Notes under the pieces: model-generated
The model's database searches: none
What the model was told of the DNA's origin: nothing
The model's input: the letters and a program-made list of their open reading frames with translations, nothing else
Assembly: GCA_035701265.1 (NCBI GenBank)
Contig: DASSNU010000009.1
Span: forward strand, 150,386-214,385
Source: DASSNU01 sp035701265
GTDB taxonomy: Bacteria; Gemmatimonadota; Gemmatimonadetes; Gemmatimonadales; Gemmatimonadaceae
Direction: 5' to 3'
Length of the DNA: 64,000 nucleotides
Part shown: one piece after another, positions 35,005-44,293 of the stretch
How the letters are laid out: each line of letters opens with the position of its first letter
How positions within the stretch are numbered: position 1 is the stretch's first letter
Made by a program: the position numbers and the translations under genes

Positions 35005-36465
35005 ATGTCGCGAGCCGCCAGTAGCACCGCCCTCCGTACCCCGCCGTCCGTCCCAACCCAGGCGGAATACGATGTGTGGGAGGATGGCCGGATCGACGCG
35101 CCATCCTCCACGTCCTCGCCGGACGCGCTGTGGGACGTGCTCGATGGCGCCACGAGCAGACCCCGGGTGGAGCGCGCGCTCGACCTCCTTCGCTCCGGCG
35201 ATGTCGCCCAGGTGTGGTGGTCCCTCCATGCGGCGGCAGGAAGCGGGAGCGTCCCCGTTCGATTCGTAACGCTCACCCGGAACGGCGAACCACACGCGCC
35301 GCCGATGCACTGCACCGTGCAGTCCGGCGCGCTGTCGCCGCTGCAGGGTGACGCGCTGGCCGGCGCCGCGGCCGCGCTGGCACGTGCGTCGGGAAGCGAG
35401 CGAATTGCACAGGAGCTCTCACAGCAGCTTCTCCGTACGACCGCCTGCGACGCGGTGGTGGTAGCGCTCGACGATCCGCGGAGCGGCGACCTCACGATCG
35501 CGCACGCGGTCGGCTTCCCGCGCGAGGCGCCGCACGCGCGGCTCCGCGCGCGGTGGCTGGACGCCGTGGAGCTGGGGCTCGCCACCGCCGCCGCGGTCGA
35601 GGGGTTCGAGATCACGCTCCCGCTGGAGGACGCCGATCCGGCCGCGCGCCGGGGAGCGTGCACGCTGCGGTGGGGCGCCGATGCCGCCCCGGACACGCGT
35701 GCGCTCGCTCCGCTCGCCCATGCCCTGGTGCGCGTGGCGACCGCGGCGCTGGAACGCGATCGCACGGAGCAGCGTGCGAGCGACCGCCGCCGCGCGGCCA
35801 CCGTCGCCGCCACCGCGGGGAGCATCGGCGCCGAGCTGCGCAACCAGATCGTGGGCGTCTCGTCCGCGGCGCAACTGCTCCGCTACCGCGCGGCCGAAGA
35901 TCCGGTGATGGAGCGGAACGTGGGGCGCGTGCTGCGCGACGTGGAACAGCTCAACGCACTCGCCAACGCGCTGCAGGAGCTCGCGGCGCCGCACGCGCTG
36001 CGTCTCACGCCCATGGACCCGGATGCGGTGTGGGACGACGTGATCGAAGGGCACCGCGGCGCCCTGGAGCGCCGGGCACTCTCCCTGGAGCGCACGCGCG
36101 CCGCCCATCGCGCGCGCTGCGCGATCGATGCCGCGCGACTGGCGCAGGCGTTCGGGCACATCCTGCGCAACGCCATCGAGGCCGCGCCCGAGGAGAGCAC
36201 GATCACACTCGCATCGTTCCGCCTGCAGAACGGCGCCTGGCGCTCCGTGCTCCACAACGGCGGGGCGCCCATTCCGCCGGAGCTGCTCCCGCGCGTGTTC
36301 GACCTTCTCGTCTCCGGCGTGCCGCATCGCTCCGGCGTGGGACTCGCCCTGACGCGGCAGATCGTGGACGAGCATCAGGGCGCGGTGACGATCGAGAGCG
36401 GCCCCGCTGCGGCCGACGGCACGCGCGTGGTGGTCACGCTCCCCGGCACAGCCGACCGCGGCTGA
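35005..36465 (+). CDS. Histidine-kinase-like protein lacking the phospho-acceptor histidine
   Basis: 486 residues from ATG 35005. About 270 residues of sensor region with GAF-like character (LLRTTACDAVVVALDD, LAPLAHALVRVATAAL) precede a HisKA-like helix pair reading SIGAELRNQIVGVSSAAQLL. Compared with the usual AHEVNNPLTGIS, the phospho-acceptor His is Ala276. The ATPase domain keeps FGHILRNAIEA (N box), NGGAPIPPEL and SGVGLALTRQIVDEHQG. It may bind ATP but cannot autophosphorylate at the canonical site, suggesting a pseudokinase that modulates another kinase. A probable MerR regulator follows after 62 bp. Confidence 0.85.
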   Translation: MSRAASSTALRTPPSVPTQAEYDVWEDGRIDAPSSTSSPDALWDVLDGATSRPRVERALDLLRSGDVAQVWWSLHAAAGSGSVPVRFVTLTRNGEPHAPPMHCTVQSGALSPLQGDALAGAAAALARASGSERIAQELSQQLLRTTACDAVVVALDDPRSGDLTIAHAVGFPREAPHARLRARWLDAVELGLATAAAVEGFEITLPLEDADPAARRGACTLRWGADAAPDTRALAPLAHALVRVATAALERDRTEQRASDRRRAATVAATAGSIGAELRNQIVGVSSAAQLLRYRAAEDPVMERNVGRVLRDVEQLNALANALQELAAPHALRLTPMDPDAVWDDVIEGHRGALERRALSLERTRAAHRARCAIDAARLAQAFGHILRNAIEAAPEESTITLASFRLQNGAWRSVLHNGGAPIPPELLPRVFDLLVSGVPHRSGVGLALTRQIVDEHQGAVTIESGPAAADGTRVVVTLPGTADRG

Positions 36466-36492
36466 CAGCGCGGCGCTCCGCGCGCCGCACCG

Positions 36493-36521
36493 TCGACGCG
36501 TCGCCGCGGAACAGTTATCCT
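36493..36521 (+). promoter_or_regulatory. Possible leaderless promoter of the MerR gene
   Basis: TCGACG (36493-36498), a 17-bp spacer and TATCCT (36516-36521), six nt before the ATG at 36528. No ribosome binding site precedes that ATG. The -35 box is weak. Confidence 0.3.
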
Positions 36522-36527
36522 TCCGCC

Positions 36528-37073
36528 ATGGCCGAGTCGGCGGTTTCGCTCCTGCGGGCGCACGCGCGTCACGCCCCGTGGAACGCTCGCGGTCTGGCAG
36601 CCCACGCCACCGCGCTCGTCGACGCCGCGGCCATGCGCCCCACGAACGCCGCGGCCCGCGTGTCGCCGAGCGCGCGGGCGGTACGCTACTACGTGGCCAG
36701 TGGTCTGCTCGACCGCCCCGAAGGCACCGGCACCGCGGCCACGTACAACTACCGTCATCTCCTGCAACTGCTGCACATCAAGATTCGCCAGCGCGAGGGG
36801 CTCACGCTGGATCGCATCAAGTCGGAGATGGTCGAGCAGACGGGGGACGCGATGGAGCGCCGCGTGGCGAGCGCGCTCGCTCCCGCGCTGGGGGCGCGTG
36901 CCGACCAGGTCGTGGCCGCAGACGGCGCCGGCGATCACGTCTGGCGCCGTGTGGCCGTAGCGGATGGCATCGAGCTCCACGTGCGCGACGACTCCCCGGC
37001 CGCGCACGAGGACGCGCTCATCGCGATGCGCGAAGCGGTGCGCGCAGCACTCGGCCGCGCCGATATCCGGTAG
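36528..37073 (+). CDS. MerR-family transcriptional regulator
   Basis: 181 residues from ATG 36528. The winged-helix MerR domain is clear at residues 45-110: SARAVRYYVASGLLDRPEGT, YNYRHLLQLLHIKIRQREG, LTLDRIKSEMVEQTG. An N-terminal extension of about 45 residues (LRAHARHAPWNARGLAAHATA) is unusual; the family normally starts at the HTH. The C-terminal 70 residues contain no Cys metal site, so the effector is not a thiol-bound metal of the MerR/CueR type. Target genes unknown. Confidence 0.85.
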   Translation: MAESAVSLLRAHARHAPWNARGLAAHATALVDAAAMRPTNAAARVSPSARAVRYYVASGLLDRPEGTGTAATYNYRHLLQLLHIKIRQREGLTLDRIKSEMVEQTGDAMERRVASALAPALGARADQVVAADGAGDHVWRRVAVADGIELHVRDDSPAAHEDALIAMREAVRAALGRADIR

Positions 37074-37107
37074 TTCCGCGCGCGGAGTGCCGCTCGCGGC
37101 GCGGCGG

Positions 37108-40100
37108 CTACGGGCGCGACAGGTCGAGCACGAGCCCGCGCGTTCCGCGGCGAAAGCCAGCGCGCGCGAACGACGGCGCATGCGGCGACACCACGGCCGC
37201 TCCGCCGTCGATGCGCTCCACCATCACGCGCCCACGCTTCGACGCCGCGCTCCCGTCCTGGAAGAACGCCGCGAGCGCGCGCGCGGCGCCGGTCACCTCC
37301 TCGGCACCAAGCGATGGCACGAGGCGGATGCGGCGTCCGCGTCCTTCCGCCAGCATCACCACCTGCCCCGCACGCGTGACGAGCACCGCGCCGCCGCCGC
37401 GCGGACGCGCGAGATCCGGCCGCTCGATGTGCTCCGGCAGGTGCAAGCGGTACACGTTCGCGGGATCGGCCGCTGCCATCGCGACGAAGGGTGACGTGTC
37501 CGCGCGCTGGACGGGCTGACGCAGCTCTTCCACCGCGTCGGGGAGCGCGAACTGCGCGCCGGCGAGCCCGCGCACGAAGTAGCCGCGACGCACCTCTCCC
37601 ATGAGCTCCATGCGTCGCAGCTCGCGGTAGATCGCGCGCCACGGCACCGCCGGCCGCTCGCGCCTCCACCAGTCGCGCGACACCACCCCATACCGCTCCA
37701 GCCACCGGCGCGCCACGACTCCCGCCTCGCGCTCGAGCGCCTGAGCGTCGTCCTGTCGCTCCGGATACGAGACGAGTGACCATCGTCCCACCCAACCGGC
37801 AACGACCTCTCCTTCATCCGGACGCCGCCACTTGGGCAGGCGTCGAGCGCTCGCGCGCCGCTGTACCACCGGCCACGGCTGCGCTCCCTCGCGCACCGTC
37901 TGCCACCGTGTGGGATCGGGTGATGGAGCACGCCGCTGCGGGAGCGCGCGCGTGCGCACCACCTCGCGCATCGCCTCGATGCTGTCGTTCGTCGCCAGCC
38001 CCGCCGCGGCCAGCTCTCGCAGCGCCTCACGCACCGCCGGGCCGCTCGATCCTGTGGCTTCCTGCAATTCGGCCACGAACGACGCACCGCGCGCGGCGAG
38101 CGCGTCCCGCACCGCCACGGCACCGTCGCTGAGCAGGGGAGCAGGGTCCCGCTGCACCCAGGGGGCGATCTCGCCGCGAGGAAGGAGCCGGATGCGACGC
38201 AGCGCGAGTGCGCCATCGCGCTCGCCGCTCTCCCCCTCGCCGAGCCAGACCAGCTCGCCCGATGCCGCCATGCGGGGGAGGAGGCGCGTGTCGTATGGAC
38301 GGATGCGCGCCGAGAGCACGCCGCGCTCCCAGGAGCCGCCCGGAAGCGCCAGGCCGTAGAGCTGGCGGACGATGTCCTCTCCCGCACCCGGTCCGTTGGC
38401 CGCGCGTGGCGCCTCAAGGTGCTGCCATCGCTGCAGGAAATGGAGGAAACGCGGCAGCTCCACCGGCTCTACGGAGCGCCGGAAGGCTGCCAGCGCTCGG
38501 CGTCGTGCATGCTCCAGCAGCCGGGTCCGGCACCACTCGACATGCGCCGAGCCTCCGCGGAAGCGGCCGCGCACGAGCGCACCCCGCCGTTCCCACAGTT
38601 CGAGCTGCTCCGCCACCCACGCCTCCGGCCAGCCGTACCTCTCAGTAACCGCTTGTATGGTTACTACTCCGGCCGCCGTCAGATACCGCGCGAGGATCGT
38701 GCGCCGTGCCGCCTCCGGACTGCCGCGCGGCTCCAGGAACGTATCCGGGACTGCGCGCTCCAGCGGCTGCTCGGCCAGATCGGATCCCGCGCGTACCGGC
38801 GCGTCCGCCACCCCCGCCACGCCGGAGGCGTACTCCGGGTACAGCTCCACCGGGATCACGCGCCATGCGTCCTCATCATCCCCCGCCGGGAAGCGGATGG
38901 CCACCACACGTCCGCCATCCAGGAGCGCGCTCAGCGGGTCCACCCCACGCCGCCACGCACCCGGCTCCGCCACGCGCGCAGCCAGCTCGCGCCGGGAGAG
39001 GTCGCCCGCGCGCTCGAGGAGCACGGCCAGCTCGTCCGCGCTCCGTGCGCCCCGTCCGGGCGCGGTGCCCGCGCGGAGCGACACCAGCTCGTCGATCGCG
39101 GCCGCCAGTTCGGGGTCCGCCCCCTCGCGCTGCATGAGATCCGACAACATTGCCCGGTCGAGCGAGAGCAGCGCCGCGCCGCGCTCGGCGCGCGGCGTGT
39201 CGTCGGCGTACAGCCAGTCCATCACGAAGCCGAACTGCAGCGAGGCGGCGAACGGCGACGCGCGCTCGGTCTCCACCACGTGCACTGCGATCTCCCCGCG
39301 CGCCACGCGCGACAGCACGTCGCGCAGGGCGGGAAGGTCGAACGCGTCGTTCAATACTTCGCGGTACGTCTCCACGAGAATCGGGAAGTCGGGGAACTGT
39401 CGCACCGCATCCAGCAGATCGAGCGCACGGAGTCGCTGCAGCCAGAGCGGCATGCGGCGGCGCGCGTTCTGGCGCGGCAGGAGCAGCGCGCGCGCGGCGT
39501 TCATCCGGAAGCGCGATCCGAAGAGCGACGTGCTCCCCACCCCGTCCACGATGCGCCGCTCCGCTTCCTCCGGAGACAGCTCGAGCAGCGCGTGGATGGG
39601 AGCGCGCGTGGCCAGGTCGGGGAGGCGGAGCATGATGCCGTCATCGGTGGTCTGCACCTGGACGGCGGCTCCGCCCAGCGCATCGGCCACGCGGCCGCCG
39701 ATGGCCATGGCCCACGGCGCGTTCACGCGCCCGCCGAACACCGAGTGCGCCACGATGCGCACGGCGCCCATCTCGTCGCGGAAGTGCTCCACGACCAGCG
39801 TGCGCTCGTCCGGCACCACGCCCGTCGCCGCGCGCTGCTCCGACACGTAGCTCCGGAGCGAGCGCATGGCCGCCGCATCGCACGTGGCGCGCACGGTGTG
39901 CGCACTGCCGTCATCCGCAGGGAGCGACCGCACCGCGGCTCCGTCGTTCGAGGGTGGCGGTGCGCCGTTCGCGCGCACATCGCGATCCGCGGTGTCCGCG
40001 CTCGCTTCCTCCTGGAGCGCGGCGCGCCGGAGGGCGCCGATCCGTGCGCCGAGCGATGCGGCGCGCGCGCCGTACTCGCCGTGCCAGAAAGGCATCCGCG

Positions 40101-41871
40101 CCGGCGCGCCGGGCGCCGGGGTGACGATCACCCGGTCGTGCTCGATCGCTCCGATGCGCCAGGTGGCCGAGCCGAGCTGGAAGACGTCGCCCACGCGCGA
40201 TTCGTGGACGAATTCTTCATCCAGCTCGCCCAGGCGCGTGCGGTCGGGGAGGACCACCGCGTACAGTCCACGGTCCGGGATCGTGCCGCCGGAGATGACC
40301 GCCATGAGGCGCGCGCCGCGCGAGCCCGACACGCGTCCGCTCACGCGATCCCAGACGATGCGCGGGTCCAACTCGGCGGCGAGCTCGGAGGCGTACTTGC
40401 CGGCGAGCATGGCCAGCACGCCGTCGAACGCCGTGCGCGGGAGCGCATGGTACGGGTACGCGCCGCGGATCATCGCGTACAACGCGTCCGCGTCCCAATC
40501 GTCCACCGAGACCGCCGCGATGATCCCCTGCGAGAGCACGTCGAGCGCGTTCTGCGGGACGCGCGTTTCCTCCACGTCGCCATCGCGCATCGCATCGACG
40601 ATGGCCGCCGTCTCCACCAGGTCGTCGCGGAAGGTAGGAACGAACAGTCCGCGGCTCTCCGCACCCAGCGCATGGCCGGCGCGCCCCACGCGCTGCAGCG
40701 CGGCCGACACGCGCTTGGGTGACTGCACCTGGATGACGAGATCCACCGCGCCGATGTCGATGCCCAATTCCAGCGCGCTCGTGGCGACGAGCGCGGGGAG
40801 CTCACCCGCGCGGAGTGCGCGCTCGAGCGCGAGGCGGCGTTCGCGCGAGAGCGAGCCATGATACGGCCGCGCGACCTCGCGGTCGGCGAGTGCATTGAGG
40901 CGCGCGGCGAGCCGCTCCGCCTGTCCCCGGTTGTTCACGAAGACGAGCGTGGTCCGCGCGGTGGCGAGCCGTTCCAGCACGAGCGCGGCCACCCTGGGCC
41001 ACACGCTGCCGTCCACCCGCGCCAGGTCGGGCACCGGCGATGCGACGTCGAGCGTCATCCGCTTGGTGAGCCCGCAATCCACGATCGTCACCGGCCGGAA
41101 GCTTGGCGCATCGTCCGCGCGTGGCGACGCGCATCCTCCCAGGAAGCGCGCGATCTCCTCCAGCGGGCGTTGCGTGGCGGAGAGCCCGATGCGCTGCGCC
41201 TCTCTCCGTGCATTCTCCCCCGCCGGCGCGGCGCGCTGCAGCGCGGCCAGGCGCTCGAGCGAGAGCGCCAGGTGCACGCCGCGCTTGCCGCCAGCCACCG
41301 CGTGGATCTCATCCACGATGACCACGCGCACCATCGACAGCATGCCGCGCCCACGCTCGGTGGTGAGCAGGATGGCCAGCGACTCCGGTGTGGTGATGAG
41401 GATGTGCGGTGTGGTGCGCAGCATGCGCGCGCGGGCGCGGGCCGGCGTGTCGCCCGTGCGCACGGCCACGCGAATCGCGGGGAACGGCTCCCCCGCGCTC
41501 TCGAAGCGCGCGCGCAGTTCCGCCAGCGGACGCTCGAGATTCACGTGGATGTCGTTCCCCAACGCCTTGAGCGGGGAGACGTAGAGAATCTGCACCGCGT
41601 TCGGGAGCGGCTCCCGCTGCCCGTCGCGGATGAGCGCGTTCAGCTCCCAGAGAAAGGCGGCGAGCGTTTTTCCCGTCCCGGTGGGCGCGAAGATGAGCGT
41701 GTGCTCCCCGGAGGCGATGGCCGGCCAGCCCATTCGCTGCGGCGCGCTCGCGGCGCCGAAGCGCTCCGCGAACCAGCTCCGCACCAGCGGGTGGAATGCG
41801 GCGAGCGGATCCCCCGCCGTGGCGGGGCGTCCCTCGCCGGTGCGCGAGCGGCGGCGGCGCGCGGGAGACAT
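37108..41871 (-). CDS. lhr: Lhr-type large ATP-dependent helicase
   Basis: 1587 residues from ATG 41871; E. coli Lhr has about 1540. N-terminal superfamily-2 helicase core: Walker A FAPTGTGKTLAAFLWEL, LYVSPLKALGNDI, DEIHAVAGGKRGVHL, GLSATQRPLEEI, TLVFVNNRGQAERLAARLN and LQRVGRAGHALG. A winged-helix and beta-barrel region follows to about residue 870, and then the long C-terminal extension typical of full-length Lhr. Lhr is a 3'-5' single-stranded DNA translocase and RNA:DNA helicase induced by DNA damage in mycobacteria. It converges with the MerR gene and lies 32 bp downstream of the PLD gene start region on the same strand. Confidence 0.94.
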   Translation of the reverse strand: MSPARRRRSRTGEGRPATAGDPLAAFHPLVRSWFAERFGAASAPQRMGWPAIASGEHTLIFAPTGTGKTLAAFLWELNALIRDGQREPLPNAVQILYVSPLKALGNDIHVNLERPLAELRARFESAGEPFPAIRVAVRTGDTPARARARMLRTTPHILITTPESLAILLTTERGRGMLSMVRVVIVDEIHAVAGGKRGVHLALSLERLAALQRAAPAGENARREAQRIGLSATQRPLEEIARFLGGCASPRADDAPSFRPVTIVDCGLTKRMTLDVASPVPDLARVDGSVWPRVAALVLERLATARTTLVFVNNRGQAERLAARLNALADREVARPYHGSLSRERRLALERALRAGELPALVATSALELGIDIGAVDLVIQVQSPKRVSAALQRVGRAGHALGAESRGLFVPTFRDDLVETAAIVDAMRDGDVEETRVPQNALDVLSQGIIAAVSVDDWDADALYAMIRGAYPYHALPRTAFDGVLAMLAGKYASELAAELDPRIVWDRVSGRVSGSRGARLMAVISGGTIPDRGLYAVVLPDRTRLGELDEEFVHESRVGDVFQLGSATWRIGAIEHDRVIVTPAPGAPARMPFWHGEYGARAASLGARIGALRRAALQEEASADTADRDVRANGAPPPSNDGAAVRSLPADDGSAHTVRATCDAAAMRSLRSYVSEQRAATGVVPDERTLVVEHFRDEMGAVRIVAHSVFGGRVNAPWAMAIGGRVADALGGAAVQVQTTDDGIMLRLPDLATRAPIHALLELSPEEAERRIVDGVGSTSLFGSRFRMNAARALLLPRQNARRRMPLWLQRLRALDLLDAVRQFPDFPILVETYREVLNDAFDLPALRDVLSRVARGEIAVHVVETERASPFAASLQFGFVMDWLYADDTPRAERGAALLSLDRAMLSDLMQREGADPELAAAIDELVSLRAGTAPGRGARSADELAVLLERAGDLSRRELAARVAEPGAWRRGVDPLSALLDGGRVVAIRFPAGDDEDAWRVIPVELYPEYASGVAGVADAPVRAGSDLAEQPLERAVPDTFLEPRGSPEAARRTILARYLTAAGVVTIQAVTERYGWPEAWVAEQLELWERRGALVRGRFRGGSAHVEWCRTRLLEHARRRALAAFRRSVEPVELPRFLHFLQRWQHLEAPRAANGPGAGEDIVRQLYGLALPGGSWERGVLSARIRPYDTRLLPRMAASGELVWLGEGESGERDGALALRRIRLLPRGEIAPWVQRDPAPLLSDGAVAVRDALAARGASFVAELQEATGSSGPAVREALRELAAAGLATNDSIEAMREVVRTRALPQRRAPSPDPTRWQTVREGAQPWPVVQRRASARRLPKWRRPDEGEVVAGWVGRWSLVSYPERQDDAQALEREAGVVARRWLERYGVVSRDWWRRERPAVPWRAIYRELRRMELMGEVRRGYFVRGLAGAQFALPDAVEELRQPVQRADTSPFVAMAAADPANVYRLHLPEHIERPDLARPRGGGAVLVTRAGQVVMLAEGRGRRIRLVPSLGAEEVTGAARALAAFFQDGSAASKRGRVMVERIDGGAAVVSPHAPSFARAGFRRGTRGLVLDLSRP

Positions 41872-41903
41872 GAACGAAAGCTGGACGGCCGCGCGCGGAG
41901 CGG

Positions 41904-43343
41904 CTAGAGCACCCGCGCGATGCGGTGCGCCCCCCACTCCTTCACGCGCTCCAACCACCCGCGCCGCGCGAAATTACCCAGCGTGATCTCCGTGGAGAAG
42001 CGCAGGTCGGAGAGGAAGAGCGAATCCATCGCCGCGCCGAAGCGCGCGTCCTGCACCAGCAGGTTCGACTCCTCGTTGAACGCCACCGAGCGCGTATCGA
42101 AGTTCATCGTCCCCACGGAGGACCATACGCCGTCCACCACCAGCGTCTTGGCGTGAATCATCGTGGGACGGTACTCGTACACGCGCACCCCGGCGCGGAG
42201 AAGCCGCTCGTACAGCGCGCGTCCGGCGTAGCGTGTCACGCCGATGTCCGTGTGCTCGCCCGCCGTGAGCACGCGCACGTCCACGCCACGCCGCGCGGCG
42301 GCGATGAGCAGCGCCACGAAATCGTCGTCCGGGACGAAGTACGAATTGGTGACGTACAGCGTGTGACTCGCGCCGGCCAGCGACAGGGCGAGAAAGCGCT
42401 CGGCCGCGCCGCTTCCCACACCGGGAGACGTGTGCAGCACGCCGGCCAGTTGCGGCACGACGGTGGCGGCCGCCGCGGCTTCGTGCTGCGTGGACGCGCG
42501 CTCGGCACGCGGGCGTGTGCGTGCCGGCTCACCGTGCACGGCGGTGGCCGAGTCGCCGGCGAGGAGCGGAAGAGGGAAGAACGCCGGACCGACGAGCAGT
42601 TGTCCGGTGGCGTCCAGCCATCCCGCCGCGAACGCCGCCTGCAACTGCATCACCGCCGGCCCGGCGATGCGCACGTTGGTGTCGCGCCATTCGTCCAGGT
42701 GGCGGCCGTCGCCCAACCACTTGTCCGCGATGCCGAAGCCGCCGGTGTAACCGATCACGCCATCGATCACGACGGCGCGCACGTGCGTCCGCTGTTGGGA
42801 GCGGTGCAGACTGTACCAGTGCACCGGGTGGAAGGCGGCCGACGAGATGCCGGCGGTGTGGAGACTGTCGAGGTAGCCATCGGTGAGGTTCTGCGCGCCG
42901 AAGGCATCGTAGAGAAAGAGGACGCGCACACCGGTGTGCGCGCGCGCGCGGAGGATCGCGGCGAGCGTGTCGGCTACGCGTCCCGGCTGCGCGTAGTACA
43001 TCTCGACCGTGATCGAGCGACGCGCGGCGCGCAGATCGGACCACAGGCGTGGGAAGGTGCCGTCCCCATTGGTCAGCAGCTCCACGGTGCTGCCGGCGGG
43101 CATGGCCGTGCGCGTGAGCAGCTCCATGGTGGGAACGAAGAGCGGGTCCGTGACCGCCAGCCGGTGGTCCCGCTCCCCCACCGCGCGGACGCTCTGCAGC
43201 CGTGTGCCGCGCGTGATGAAGAGAAACCCGGTGAGCGCGAGCACGAGGATGACGAGCACCGTCGCGGCGAGGGCCGTCAAGCCGAGCGCCGACCGGATCC
43301 GGTGTCGATGTGGGTGCTTCCGCTTCGCGATCTCGCTCCGCAT
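41904..43343 (-). CDS. Phospholipase D / cardiolipin synthase-like protein
   Basis: 479 residues from ATG 43343 (GGAGG eight nt upstream); ATG 43367 is an alternative. One N-terminal membrane helix (LTALAATVLVILVLALTGFLF). Two PLD motifs: the second is canonical (IHAKTLVVDG, then GTMNFDTRS, NEESNLL); the first reads THVRAVVIDGVIGYTGG, with Arg189 where HxK normally has Lys. Cardiolipin synthases of the Cls type have this architecture and condense two phosphatidylglycerols. Lys to Arg in one motif may lower activity or alter specificity. Closely precedes lhr in the same direction. Confidence 0.88.
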   Translation of the reverse strand: MRSEIAKRKHPHRHRIRSALGLTALAATVLVILVLALTGFLFITRGTRLQSVRAVGERDHRLAVTDPLFVPTMELLTRTAMPAGSTVELLTNGDGTFPRLWSDLRAARRSITVEMYYAQPGRVADTLAAILRARAHTGVRVLFLYDAFGAQNLTDGYLDSLHTAGISSAAFHPVHWYSLHRSQQRTHVRAVVIDGVIGYTGGFGIADKWLGDGRHLDEWRDTNVRIAGPAVMQLQAAFAAGWLDATGQLLVGPAFFPLPLLAGDSATAVHGEPARTRPRAERASTQHEAAAAATVVPQLAGVLHTSPGVGSGAAERFLALSLAGASHTLYVTNSYFVPDDDFVALLIAAARRGVDVRVLTAGEHTDIGVTRYAGRALYERLLRAGVRVYEYRPTMIHAKTLVVDGVWSSVGTMNFDTRSVAFNEESNLLVQDARFGAAMDSLFLSDLRFSTEITLGNFARRGWLERVKEWGAHRIARVL

Positions 43344-43501
43344 CGAGCGCTTCCTCCGCCGCAGCATCACTCCGTGTGCGGCAGCGTGCAACGCAAGTCC
43401 GGTTCCCGCACCGCGCGCCTCTTGCCCCGGCCGTCGCGGCGCCGCATGCTCCAAGCGTGACCGCAATACCGGCAGGAGGAGCACCGGGGGCCGCCCCGGC
43501 G

Positions 43502-44230
43502 ATGGTGCCCGCTGAGCCGGGGACCTTCGCGGGGCGCACGATGCTCGTGACCGGCGTCGGACGCGCCGGCCAGGTGGGCGAGGCGGTGGCGCGCGAGCTC
43601 GCGCGGCGCGGCGCACGCATCATCGCGGTGAGCCGCTCGCCGCACGACGTGGAGGCGCGCGTGAGCGAGCTCCGCGATGCCGGTCACGCGGCCACCGGCA
43701 TCGCGTGCGACCTCGCGGACGCCCGCGCCGTGCAGGCGCTTGCGCGGCGGATCGCGCGCGACACGGGAGGGCGGCTGGACGCGCTGGTGCATCTGGCCGG
43801 CGGCTTCGCGCTGAGTGGCCCGGTGGCCGACGCCGGCATGGAGACGTGGCAGCGCATGCAGTCGATCAACCTCACCACCGCGTTTCTGTGCACGCACGCA
43901 CTGCTCCCCTGCGTCCGCGAGGCGCGGGGCGCGATCGTGTACGTCGCATCGGCGGCCGCGCTCCCGGGCGGCAGCGCGGCGACGATCGCCGCGTACGCGG
44001 CGGCGAAGGCGGGCGTGCTGGCGCTCATGCGTGCGGTGGCGGAGGAGGAACGGCCGCACGGCGTGCGCGCGAACGCCATCGCGCCCGGCGCGATCCGCAC
44101 GGCATCCAACGTGGCCGCGATGGGCGCCGACGCCGAGTACGTGGAGCGCGACCACGTGGCCGCGGTGATCGCCTTCCTGTGTTCGAGCGCGGCGCACGCG
44201 GTCACCGGGCAGGTCATCGCGCTCGCGTGA
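43502..44230 (+). CDS. Short-chain dehydrogenase/reductase
   Basis: 242 residues from ATG 43502; earlier in-frame starts exist, but the extra sequence is low-complexity and antisense to the PLD gene. Rossmann motif MLVTGVGRAGQVGEAVA (a variant of TGxxxGxG), ACDLAD, LVHLAGGFAL (replacing NNAG), catalytic Ser in YVASAAALPGG, and the YxxxK pair in IAAYAAAKAG, then AIAPGAIRT. A classical NAD(P)-dependent SDR; substrate unknown. Divergent from the PLD gene. Confidence 0.9.
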   Translation: MVPAEPGTFAGRTMLVTGVGRAGQVGEAVARELARRGARIIAVSRSPHDVEARVSELRDAGHAATGIACDLADARAVQALARRIARDTGGRLDALVHLAGGFALSGPVADAGMETWQRMQSINLTTAFLCTHALLPCVREARGAIVYVASAAALPGGSAATIAAYAAAKAGVLALMRAVAEEERPHGVRANAIAPGAIRTASNVAAMGADAEYVERDHVAAVIAFLCSSAAHAVTGQVIALA

Positions 44231-44293
44231 TCGTGCCGCACGTGCGCCGCCCCCGTCTTGCCCCGCTCCCGGCGCTCGGCCACTTTCCTGCGC

